A stretch of 32,986 bases of DNA from the NCBI GenBank assembly GCA_944358545.1, contig CALVRJ010000014.1:1-32986 (forward strand). Reading direction: 5' to 3'. The translations under genes and the position numbers were made by a program. A model generated the notes under the pieces. That model saw nothing but the letters and a program-made list of their open reading frames with translations, was not told the origin of the DNA and made no database searches. This stretch comes from an uncultured Bacilli bacterium. Its GTDB lineage: Bacteria; Bacillota_I; Bacilli_A; RF39; UBA660. Below are positions 7,654-14,504 of the stretch, one piece after another (within the stretch, counting starts at the first letter, position 1; every line of letters begins with the position of its first letter).

Positions 7654-8907
7654 ATGGAAAAATATATTAAAAGAAATATAGAAAGTGTAGTTATGAGATT
7701 ATCGAAAGGTTTTCCAGTTGTAATGGTTACTGGACCAAGACAGGTTGGTAAAACAACAATGCTTAGACATATTAATAAAAATATTAATTATGTTTCTTTA
7801 GATAATTTAAATGCCCGTGATTTGGCTATTTCTGATCCAGAACTTTTTTTAGAAACTTATAAGACACCTCTTGTAATTGATGAATTTCAGTATGCACCGA
7901 ATTTGCTTTCATATATTAAAATACGAGTTGATGAAGCTAGGTTTGATAGAGTTTTTAATTCTGGCGATGATGTAAATGTAATGTATTATTTGACGGGTTC
8001 ACAGAGTTTTCTTTCAATGAAAAATGTATCGGAGTCTTTAGCTGGTAGGGTAGGAATTATAGAAATGTATGGTCTTTCAACTAATGAGTTAAATATGCAA
8101 AGTGATGAGATTTTTATACCGGAAATTTCTGAACTCCAAAAGAAAAAGATTAGTAATAAGCCTGATAGTAATAAGATTTTTGAGAGAATATTTAAAGGAA
8201 GTTATCCCGAACTTTATATTAATGAAAATGTAACGCTTAATGAATATTATGAAAGTTACGTAAAAACATATATTGAAAGGGATATAAGAGATTTAATAAA
8301 TATTAGCGACGAAATTAAATTTATGAAATTTATGACGAGTATTGCTGCTAGAACTGGGGAAGAACTTAATATAACTACGGTAGCAAATGATGCGGAAATA
8401 AGTGTACCGACAGCTCAGTCTTGGCTTTCTATTTTAGTAAATACGGGTCTTGTGATTTTGCTTGAACCTTTTCCTAATAATGTGATAAAGAGGACTATAA
8501 AAAGGCCGAAGATTTATTTCATGGATACAGGTTTAGCTTGTTATTTAGCAAAATATCCGAGTGCGGAGATTTTAGAGGCAAGTGCGTATGCGGGACATAT
8601 TTTTGAAACTTATGTGGTAAGTGAAATTGTTAAGACTTTTGCAAATAATGGAAAAGATTTTAAAAGATACTTATTTTATTATAGAGATGATAAAAAAAGA
8701 GAGATTGATTTAATTATAGATTATAACAATAAATTATATCCAATAGAAATAAAAAAAGGAAAAAAGCCAAATGGCGAATGCACCAAAAACTTTGAAGTTT
8801 TAGGTAATTTGAATATGGAAATAGGAAAGGGTATAGTTTTGTGTATGTGCGATGAGATTTTTCCAATAGATAGAGATAATTACTATGTCCCAGTAAATTA
8901 TATATAG
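7654..8907 (+). CDS. AAA-family ATPase with DUF4143 C-terminal domain
   Basis: About 417 residues. The N-terminal AAA_14 domain has a Walker A motif GPRQVGKTT, a Walker B-like VIDEFQYAP and a sensor-type YLTGSQSF. The C-terminal DUF4143 region carries FYYRDDKKREIDLII followed by YPIEIKKG, a D...ExK pattern resembling PD-(D/E)XK nucleases. These proteins are widespread in gut and archaeal genomes and their function is unknown; they are often mobile or accessory genes. Start ATG 7654 follows GGTGAT with short spacing, and GTG 7645 after AGAGG is an alternative. The gene stands alone, with an inverted repeat at its promoter and the infC promoter just after it. I see no toxin or partner gene beside it. 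Confidence 0.88.
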   Translation: MEKYIKRNIESVVMRLSKGFPVVMVTGPRQVGKTTMLRHINKNINYVSLDNLNARDLAISDPELFLETYKTPLVIDEFQYAPNLLSYIKIRVDEARFDRVFNSGDDVNVMYYLTGSQSFLSMKNVSESLAGRVGIIEMYGLSTNELNMQSDEIFIPEISELQKKKISNKPDSNKIFERIFKGSYPELYINENVTLNEYYESYVKTYIERDIRDLINISDEIKFMKFMTSIAARTGEELNITTVANDAEISVPTAQSWLSILVNTGLVILLEPFPNNVIKRTIKRPKIYFMDTGLACYLAKYPSAEILEASAYAGHIFETYVVSEIVKTFANNGKDFKRYLFYYRDDKKREIDLIIDYNNKLYPIEIKKGKKPNGECTKNFEVLGNLNMEIGKGIVLCMCDEIFPIDRDNYYVPVNYI

Positions 8908-8936
8908 GAATACGTGTATTTTTGGTATGAAATAAC

Positions 8937-8965
8937 TTGACAAACATATGATTAATATGTATAAT
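8937..8965 (+). promoter_or_regulatory. Consensus promoter of infC-rpmI-rplT
   Basis: TTGACA (8937-8942) and TATAAT (8960-8965) with exactly 17 bases between: a perfect housekeeping promoter, as expected for a ribosomal protein operon. Confidence 0.85.
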
Positions 8966-8971
8966 TGTATC

Positions 8972-9121
8972 TGTAAATTTGAAAAAGGAAAGAAGAAGTG
9001 TCCACTTCTCACCCGATTGCCAAGTTAAGGTGATGGGTTTAAAAGCCGATAAATTAGTTTTTTGATTTGGTTTTTATAGTGGATACATTCTTGTATTCAC
9101 TTTTTTATGGAGGTGTCTTGT
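8972..9121 (+). ncRNA. infC/L20-type leader RNA
   Basis: About 150 bases separate the promoter from the infC start. The stretch contains a hairpin with arms AGAAGTG and CACTTCT near 8993-9008, a TCACC/GGTGA pairing possibility shortly after, then a T-rich stretch and a terminator hairpin directly before the infC ribosome site. This arrangement matches the L20 leaders of Bacilli, in which ribosomal protein L20 binding favours premature termination and so regulates the operon that encodes it. I assign it by position, the AGAAGTG hairpin and the attenuator; a covariance-model search would confirm it. Confidence 0.7.
9078..9106 (+). terminator. Attenuator terminator in the infC leader
   Basis: AGTGGATAC (9078-9086) and GTATTCACT (9093-9101) form a 9-bp stem with one G:U pair and a 6-base loop, followed by a T tract to 9106. 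The infC ribosome site starts three bases later, so the hairpin controls entry into the operon. Confidence 0.8.
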
Positions 9122-9649
9122 ATCGCAAGAGAAAGAGATTTATTTATCAATGAACAAATACGCGCTAAAGAGGTTATGGTAATTGGTCCAAATGGTGAAC
9201 AACTTGGAGTAAAACCGATTAAGGATGCTTTGACGCTTGCTAATTATGCTGGTTTCGATTTAGTTTTAATGAATCCGGGTGGAAAGCCACCAGTTTGTAA
9301 AATAATGGATTATAATCGTTATAAGTACGAGAATAAGAAGAAACAAAAGGAGAATTTAAAGAAACAAAGAGAAGCCAATTTAGAGATGAAGGAGTATAAA
9401 TTATCGGTAACAATCGATGTTCATGATTTTAATACCAAATTAAATAACGCAAGTAAGTATTTGAAGAAGGGTCACAAAGTTAGGGTTAGTATTAGATTTA
9501 AGGGTAGAGAAATATCTCATGCCAACTTAGGTAAGGATGTTTTAATGCGCTTCGCTGATGCGACTAAGGAGTTTGCGACTATCGAGACGATGCCAAAATT
9601 AGAAGGCCGTATCATGTTTTTGATACTTGCACCAATTAAAGAAAAATAG
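9122..9649 (+). CDS. infC: Translation initiation factor IF-3, probable AUC start
   Basis: IF-3 prevents premature subunit joining and checks the start codon. The product has the usual two-domain layout: N-terminal FINEQIRAKEVMVIGPNGEQLG, given here in part as NEQIRAKEVMVIGPNGEQLG, PPVCKIMDYNRYKYE before the linker helix, and C-terminal VRVSIRFKGREISHANLG. GGAGGTG at 9109-9115 is followed after six bases by ATC at 9122, which fits the site far better than the in-frame ATG at 9107 that lies partly inside the ribosome site and directly after the attenuator. infC genes in many bacteria start with AUU, AUC or AUA so that IF-3 represses its own translation. Start at ATC gives 175 residues, the usual length. 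Confidence 0.93.
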   Translation: MARERDLFINEQIRAKEVMVIGPNGEQLGVKPIKDALTLANYAGFDLVLMNPGGKPPVCKIMDYNRYKYENKKKQKENLKKQREANLEMKEYKLSVTIDVHDFNTKLNNASKYLKKGHKVRVSIRFKGREISHANLGKDVLMRFADATKEFATIETMPKLEGRIMFLILAPIKEK

Positions 9650-9659
9650 GAGGAAATTT

Positions 9660-9863
9660 ATGGCGACTAAAATTAAAGCAAAAACTCATAAGGGTTTATC
9701 TAAGGTTGTAAAGGTTAGAAAAAGTGGTTCTGTTAAGTTTCAACCGGCTATGAAAAACCACAAATTAACACATAAGAGTAATGCTTCTAGAAGAAGAAGA
9801 CATCAAGATTCTGAACTTGGAACTTCAGATGTTAAGAGATTAAAGAGTTTATTAAATAAATAA
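9660..9863 (+). CDS. rpmI: 50S ribosomal protein L35
   Basis: Small basic ribosomal protein of the large subunit, 67 residues (MATKIKAKTHKGLSKVVKVR..., with SNASRRRRHQDSELGTS near the middle). ATG 9660 is chosen because TAGGAGGAAATTT lies directly before it and the usual family start MxTKIKTKTHKG aligns there. It sits between infC and rplT as in most bacteria, with 10 bases after the infC stop. Confidence 0.97.
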   Translation: MATKIKAKTHKGLSKVVKVRKSGSVKFQPAMKNHKLTHKSNASRRRRHQDSELGTSDVKRLKSLLNK

Positions 9864-9880
9864 TTGGAGGAGGATTTTAA

Positions 9881-10420
9881 ATGAGAGTTAAGAATGGAAC
9901 TATTCATCGTGCTCATCGTAAAAAAGCACTAAAACAAGCTAAAGGTTACTTTGGTAGTAAACATAGATTATATAAAACAGCTAAAGAACAAGTTATGCAT
10001 TCAGATAGATATGCATATAGAGATAGAAGAACTAAGAAAAGAGATTTTAGAAAGTTATGGATTACAAGAATTAATGCAGCTTGTAGATTAAATGATATTA
10101 GTTATTCTAAATTCATCAATGGTTTAGATAAAGCTGGTATCGAAATAAATAGAAAGATGCTTGCTGAGATTGCAGTTGACGATCCAAAAGCATTTACAAA
10201 TATCGTAGAGGCTGCTAAAGCTGCTTTAGAAGGCAAGGCTGCACCTAAAAAAGAAGTTAAAGAAACAAAAGAAGTAAAAGAAACTAAGACAGAAGCAAAA
10301 AAAGAAGATAAAGATTTATCTAAATTAACTGTTGCAGAACTTAGAGAAATTGCTAAAGAAAAGAATGTTCAAGGATATTCAAGTATGAAAAAAGCTGAAC
10401 TAATCGACGCTTTAAAATAG
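9881..10420 (+). CDS. rplT: 50S ribosomal protein L20 with C-terminal SAP/Rho-N-like extension
   Basis: Residues 1 to about 117 are a normal L20 ([20 protein letters not shown]..., [36 protein letters not shown]), which binds 23S rRNA early in assembly and, in Bacilli, the infC leader RNA. L20 is normally 115-120 residues. This one is 179 residues: a lysine/glutamate-rich linker (about 118-144, with repeated KEVKETK) leads to [20 protein letters not shown] and [12 protein letters not shown], a helix-extended-loop-helix pattern typical of SAP or Rho-N domains that bind nucleic acid. The start follows GGAGGAGG. The extension is in frame without any sign of error. Confidence 0.95.
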   Translation: MRVKNGTIHRAHRKKALKQAKGYFGSKHRLYKTAKEQVMHSDRYAYRDRRTKKRDFRKLWITRINAACRLNDISYSKFINGLDKAGIEINRKMLAEIAVDDPKAFTNIVEAAKAALEGKAAPKKEVKETKEVKETKTEAKKEDKDLSKLTVAELREIAKEKNVQGYSSMKKAELIDALK

Positions 10421-10436
10421 GAATATCCTTTTTTTC
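10414..10436 (+). terminator. Weak hairpin and T tract after rplT
   Basis: AGGA (10419-10422) and TCCT (10426-10429) flank ATA and are followed by seven T. The stem is very short, so this may be only a partial terminator, with the next gene partly co-transcribed. Confidence 0.4.
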
Positions 10437-10451
10437 TGGGGAGGTAAAATT

Positions 10452-10961
10452 ATGAGAAATTTATATATCGATTTTGATGGAGTTGTTTGTAATTCAATCG
10501 AAGTTACTTACAAGATGATGGAAGAAGAAGACATTGATAGAAGTAATTTTGACGAGTGTGAGGCCTATTATAGGAGACTTGATTGGAATGAAGTTTTAAG
10601 TAGGGTTCATATTATTAATGATGCGATTGAATGTATAAGAAAAATTGTCGATTCACATAAATTCGATGTAGCAATACTTACTCATGTTAATTCAATCAAT
10701 GAAATTGTGGCGAAGGTTAATTTTATTTCCGAATATTTTCCAGATTTAACATTGATTTCTGTGCCTAAAGAGATTTCGAAGACAAAAATGGTTTGTACGA
10801 AAGGCGCAATATTGATAGATGATTTTCCACAAAATTTAATCGAGTGGAAAAACGAGGGAGGATATGGTGTTAGATTTGATTTAGATATGGATGGTAAAGG
10901 TTTTCCTGTTATCGATAGGTTAGATCAAATACTGACTAATCCAGAAATACTTAATCACTAA
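10452..10961 (+). CDS. HAD-superfamily hydrolase, 5'-nucleotidase-like
   Basis: 169 residues. The N-terminal YIDFDGVVCNS carries the DxD catalytic pair of haloacid dehalogenase phosphatases (D8 and D10 in MRNLYIDFDGV). ILTH supplies the motif II threonine near residue 76, SKTKMV a likely motif III lysine, and LIDDF the motif IV acidic pair. The short cap and overall size resemble 5'(3')-deoxyribonucleotidases and related small HAD proteins, but the substrate is not readable. Start ATG 10452 follows GGGGAGG. It lies 31 bases after rplT and ends in a strong terminator. Confidence 0.8.
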   Translation: MRNLYIDFDGVVCNSIEVTYKMMEEEDIDRSNFDECEAYYRRLDWNEVLSRVHIINDAIECIRKIVDSHKFDVAILTHVNSINEIVAKVNFISEYFPDLTLISVPKEISKTKMVCTKGAILIDDFPQNLIEWKNEGGYGVRFDLDMDGKGFPVIDRLDQILTNPEILNH

Positions 10962-10977
10962 TTTTAGTGGTTTTTTT
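10956..10977 (+). terminator. Intrinsic terminator of the HAD gene
   Basis: CACTA (10956-10960) and TAGTG (10965-10969), extendable by one pair, followed by seven T (10971-10977). The left arm overlaps the end of the gene. Confidence 0.8.
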
Positions 10978-11038
10978 ATTTTAAAATCATTAATGTATTG
11001 TTTACACGAATTAAAAATTATATTAACCCCCTAAAAGC

Positions 11039-11068
11039 TTGATTTTTCTGGGGGGGCGGGTGTACAAT
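11039..11068 (+). promoter_or_regulatory. Probable promoter of the DGR surface gene with a G7 run in the spacer
   Basis: TTGATT (11039-11044) and TACAAT (11063-11068) with 18 bases between. The spacer contains seven consecutive G (11050-11056), then C and three G, which is striking in an AT-rich region. Five consecutive C at 11027-11031 lie just upstream. A change in the length of the G run would alter the -35/-10 distance. The assignment is by consensus only. Confidence 0.5.
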
Positions 11069-11079
11069 GGAATTGTACA
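11061..11079. repeat. Palindrome over the -10 box of the DGR surface gene
   Basis: TGTACAAT (11061-11068), GGA, ATTGTACA (11072-11079): perfect 8-base arms with a 3-base centre. The left arm contains the probable -10 box, so it could be an operator or a hairpin at the 5' end of the messenger. Confidence 0.6.
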
Positions 11080-11100
11080 TTATATAGTAGGAGTGATAAT

Positions 11101-14034
11101 ATGCATAGAGAATATAAAAAAAGAAAAATAATAATATTTTCTCTAATCGGAATTCTTTTTTTAATGGCTGTAGGTTATTCAGCATTCCAAACAAAATTAA
11201 ATATATCAAGTACCAGTAATATAACAAGTGTTTGGGACGTTGAAATAACAAATGTTCAAACCAAAGAAATAAATGGTCTCGCTGAAAATGTATATGATCC
11301 TACATTTAGTAAACTAGAAGCAAATATGGAGGCTAACTTCTATGAACCAGGAGATTATATAACCTATATAGTAACTGTATCTAATTTAGGAACCTTAGAT
11401 GCAACATTAGATTCTATTAAACTTAATATGCCATCCCAAGATGTAATTAACTTTAAAGTAGAAGGAGCTACATCAAAAGAATCATTAAAAGTAGGCGAAC
11501 ATAAAGATATCGAAGTAACCATGGAATATACAGGAAATAATCCTGATAATATAAGTAGTGTCGAAATGGATGTTAATTTAGATTATGTTCAAGATGGAAA
11601 CAGTACAAACTTCTCCGATGCCAATAGTCCAGTAGTAGATAATTTAAGAATAAACGATATCATATTAACTCCAGATGAAGAAAGTGTAAAAGCAGAAATA
11701 GAAGCTGAAAATGCGATAAAATATTATTTCTCTATTGATAATAATGAATGGTATGAAAGTACAAGTAATATCTATAATATTTATCATTTAAAACCAAATA
11801 CAACATATACCATGTATGTAAAGGCAGAAGGAAGTAATGGTGATGTAGTATATTCAAGTAAACCATTTACAACCTTAGATAATACCCCACCAGAAATAAA
11901 TATAACTGTAGGAGATAATGTCAAAGGAGAAAATGGATGGTATAAAGGTTTATCATTAAATACCGAAGTAACCGATAATGATAAAGTCAAAGAAGTATTA
12001 TACTGTGTAGGAAAAGATTGTACGCCAAGTAAAGTTTTAACTTTAGAAAATAATAAAACAACCATAACTTTAGATAGTAAAAAAGAAGAACAAGAATTAT
12101 GTATTAAAGCTACCGATATGAAAGGCAATGTAAGTAATAAATGTAGTGGTGAATACAAAGTAGATGGAACAGAACCAACAATCTCTAATATGAATATAAA
12201 TACCTTAGATGATACAATGACAATTGAGCTTACTGCCACAGATAATGAAAGTGGACTTTATAAATATTACTTCAGTAAAGATGGCGGAAAGACCTATATC
12301 GAAAGTGATAATCCAAACTATACATTTACATCACTTGATGAAGGAGATTATTTAGTAACAGCCTATGTCAAAGATACAGCAGGAAATACATCCGAGATAC
12401 AGGCAAAATCCACAGCCATAAGATATACATCATATTGTAAGAAGAATGGAATAGATAATTTTGGTGATTGTCTAATTGCAACGGAAGCTCAAAATCCAAA
12501 TATCGATGAAGCTAAAACATTCATTGAATCAAAGGGTACTCCAGACTTTACCAAAACAAGCCCAAGCGTAGTTTATGATGAAAAACATGCAACAACAACC
12601 TCAACATGGTCAACTACATCTACATTAGCTTATATAGGAACAGGATATACATTTAATCCAAATACCGGAATATATGCAATAACAGGAGGAAGTCTTAGAA
12701 ATCCAAATGAGATAGATTTAAATGACGGAAATACTTATTATACAAATAATAGAACTGACTGGGTATCTACTGGTTCGGTAATAAATAGAATATCTAATGT
12801 GAGTTCAAAAACAGATAGTAATACTGGAACTGTAACTTCTACTTTAACGGAATATAAATATTCACAAACACCAAAAAGTTATGATACAAGTACAGTTGGA
12901 ATGTATGCGGATAATGACGATGATGGAAAAACATATTATTATCGTGGTTCAGTAGCTGGTAATTATGTTAAATTTGCTGGATATTACTGGAGAGTAATTA
13001 GAGTAAATGGCGATGGAACAGTTCGAATGATATATGATGGAACAACTCCTCATGATAATGGAGAATCAAGTAGTAATAGACAAGTTGGAACGCAAGCATT
13101 TAATAGTTATATTAACGATAATACATATGTTGGATATATGTATGCAGACCCAAGTAATTTTGTCGAAACAAATAGTGGAAGTGCGTCATTTACATATAAT
13201 TCAGGTTTATCTGCAACATCAAAATATTATTTTGGAACAAGTTATACACTTGATAAAAATGGAAGAGGATATAAGGTTTCAGGCGATTTAATTCAAGGAA
13301 CAATTGCTTCTGATAAAGTTGGATATTATACATGCTTTAGTACAAATAAAGATGCGACATGTCAAAGGCTTTTCTATACATTAAAGTATAATTCTTCTAC
13401 TTCAATGAATGTAAGTGGAGTAGGATATGGAACTACAAGCAAGGAACAATCCCAAAGTAATGATGTAAATAGTACAATGAAAAATTATTTAGATAACTGG
13501 TATAAGAACAATTTGAATAGTTACACAGATAAAATTTCTAAAGATACAATATTCTGTAATAACAGGAATATTTCAAATAAAACAAGTGGGACATATAATA
13601 ATGCTGGATATGGAATGAATCCGACAATATATGGATATGAAAGATATGTTAACTGGGCATCACAAGGTAAACTTGGACCAGATTTAAGTTGTCCAGCAAA
13701 TGATAGTTTTAGTGTAAGCTCATCAAAAGGTAATGGTAAACTTACTTATCCAGTTGGATTAATAACATTAGATGAAGCTAATATGGCTGGAGGTATTAAT
13801 GGTTCTGCAAATACACTTTACTATTTGTATAGTGGTCAGAATTATTGGACAATGTCGCCGTCCGACTTCAGCGATTGGTTCGATGCGGGTGAGGCCCGTG
13901 TCGCTTCGTCGGGTGAGCTTGGCCTCGTCTGGACTAGTAGTGGGTACGGCGTCCGCCCAGTTGTCAATCTAGATTCTGATAATCTGACATTCACTGGAAA
14001 TGGAACAGTGAGCGATCCATATATCATAAGTTAA
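11101..14034 (+). CDS. DGR variable surface protein (C-type-lectin-like C-terminus)
   Basis: 977 residues. Residues 9-31 form a hydrophobic signal anchor (KRKIIIFSLIGILFLMAVGY) after a basic start, of the kind seen in TasA/CalY-like exported proteins. An N-terminal beta domain is followed by two or three Ig/FN3-like modules (NTPPEINITVGDN near residue 261, DGTEPTISNMNI near 355). A long Ser/Thr/Asn/Tyr-rich region then leads to a conserved block with VKFAGYYWRVIRVNGDGTVR near residue 625. The C-terminal part has YWTMSPSDF, WFDAGEARVASSGE and GYGVRPVV, typical of the C-type-lectin fold diversified by DGRs. Residues 918-954 are the variable repeat. No C-terminal LPXTG or second anchor exists, so the lectin end should face outward. 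Start ATG 11101 follows AGGAGTGAT. Its ligand cannot be read from sequence. Confidence 0.93.
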   Translation: MHREYKKRKIIIFSLIGILFLMAVGYSAFQTKLNISSTSNITSVWDVEITNVQTKEINGLAENVYDPTFSKLEANMEANFYEPGDYITYIVTVSNLGTLDATLDSIKLNMPSQDVINFKVEGATSKESLKVGEHKDIEVTMEYTGNNPDNISSVEMDVNLDYVQDGNSTNFSDANSPVVDNLRINDIILTPDEESVKAEIEAENAIKYYFSIDNNEWYESTSNIYNIYHLKPNTTYTMYVKAEGSNGDVVYSSKPFTTLDNTPPEINITVGDNVKGENGWYKGLSLNTEVTDNDKVKEVLYCVGKDCTPSKVLTLENNKTTITLDSKKEEQELCIKATDMKGNVSNKCSGEYKVDGTEPTISNMNINTLDDTMTIELTATDNESGLYKYYFSKDGGKTYIESDNPNYTFTSLDEGDYLVTAYVKDTAGNTSEIQAKSTAIRYTSYCKKNGIDNFGDCLIATEAQNPNIDEAKTFIESKGTPDFTKTSPSVVYDEKHATTTSTWSTTSTLAYIGTGYTFNPNTGIYAITGGSLRNPNEIDLNDGNTYYTNNRTDWVSTGSVINRISNVSSKTDSNTGTVTSTLTEYKYSQTPKSYDTSTVGMYADNDDDGKTYYYRGSVAGNYVKFAGYYWRVIRVNGDGTVRMIYDGTTPHDNGESSSNRQVGTQAFNSYINDNTYVGYMYADPSNFVETNSGSASFTYNSGLSATSKYYFGTSYTLDKNGRGYKVSGDLIQGTIASDKVGYYTCFSTNKDATCQRLFYTLKYNSSTSMNVSGVGYGTTSKEQSQSNDVNSTMKNYLDNWYKNNLNSYTDKISKDTIFCNNRNISNKTSGTYNNAGYGMNPTIYGYERYVNWASQGKLGPDLSCPANDSFSVSSSKGNGKLTYPVGLITLDEANMAGGINGSANTLYYLYSGQNYWTMSPSDFSDWFDAGEARVASSGELGLVWTSSGYGVRPVVNLDSDNLTFTGNGTVSDPYIIS
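13853..13962 (+). other. DGR variable repeat (VR)
   Basis: Aligns without gaps to TR1 at +290. Bases 13853-13960 match 14143-14250 except at 13 sites: 13864, 13871, 13873, 13882, 13888, 13889, 13903, 13922, 13924, 13925, 13928, 13940 and 13960. TR1 has A at all 13; VR has G at ten, T at two (13925, 13928) and C at one (13924). None of the non-A template bases differ. Eleven residues change: 922, 924, 925, 928, 930, 935, 941, 942, 943, 947 and 954, mostly Asn in the template. The 3' end TGGGTACGGCGTCCGCCCA is shared with both templates and would include the initiation-of-mutagenic-homing site. Homology stops at 13962. Confidence 0.96.
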
Positions 14035-14056
14035 TTTGATGTGAGAAGTAAAATAT

Positions 14057-14086
14057 CTGTCAAAAATGACTCATCATTTTTGACAG
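14057..14086. repeat. 13-bp hairpin after the DGR surface gene
   Basis: CTGTCAAAAATGA (14057-14069) and its exact reverse complement (14074-14086) flank the tetraloop CTCA. It lies 23 bases after the stop codon and about 95 bases after VR. A T-rich stretch follows only after some 10 bases. It may be a terminator or the DNA hairpin found downstream of VR in several DGRs that aids retrohoming. Confidence 0.75.
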
Positions 14087-14104
14087 CCTAGTTTGTTTTT
14101 TGAA

Positions 14105-14475
14105 AATATAGGGACTAATCTCAAAAGTGTACGCCGATTCTTTGTCGCCGTCCAACTTCAACAATTGGTTCAATGCGAATGAGGCCCGTGTCACTTCGTC
14201 GGGTGAGCTTGACAACGACTGGACTAGTAATGGGTACGGCGTCCGCCCAATTTCCTACTACGGTTAGTGATAAATTTACTAACGAACCGAGATGTTATGA
14301 GGCTACGGCTAATAACGAGAGGAAGTAATTGTTTAACAATAATCGTTCTAGATTGGAAACAAGGTTAGTTCCTTGGCTATGCCTAAAAAGATGATATAGA
14401 CAGTTTGTGACTATTTAAGATATTTATAAGTCTAAAGCTATATCGGTGGGATAAGGAACTTTTCCCTTTTCGCCA
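14105..14475 (+). ncRNA. DGR template RNA unit 1 (contains TR1)
   Basis: First of two non-coding units of 371 bases, offset by 400 bases from the second. A 38-base 5' part (14105-14142) precedes TR1. The 225-base 3' part (14251-14475) differs from the other copy at only five sites (14402, 14420, 14427, 14430, 14457), all transitions. Visible hairpins are TAGTGA/TTACTA (14265-14281), GTTAT/ATAAC (14294-14316), ATTGT/ACAAT (14328-14340), CAAGG/CCTTG (14360-14375) and GATATAG/CTATATC (14393-14444), plus a GGAA/TTCC hairpin near the end. In the Bordetella phage DGR, RNA beyond TR is needed for reverse transcription; this part probably has that role. No open frame here looks like a real gene. Confidence 0.75.
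14143..14250 (+). other. DGR template repeat 1 (TR1)
   Basis: 108 bases, the source of the local VR. Read in the frame of the surface protein it has AAC or AAT codons at nearly all positions that vary in VR, the classic arrangement in which adenine mutagenesis gives many residues and no stop codons. Twenty-four of the 108 bases are A; 13 of them are changed in VR. The frame continues past the repeat as ISYYG and then a stop, which suggests TR was once copied from the end of a similar gene. Confidence 0.96.
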
Positions 14476-14504
14476 TGTAATAGTTAATAATTTATTTAAT
14501 ATGC

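Noticed and set aside
11784-12239. 151-codon open frame on the minus strand inside the surface gene
   Set aside because: It is antisense to a long, well-supported gene whose codon bias leaves the opposite strand open; no ribosome site or recognisable domain.
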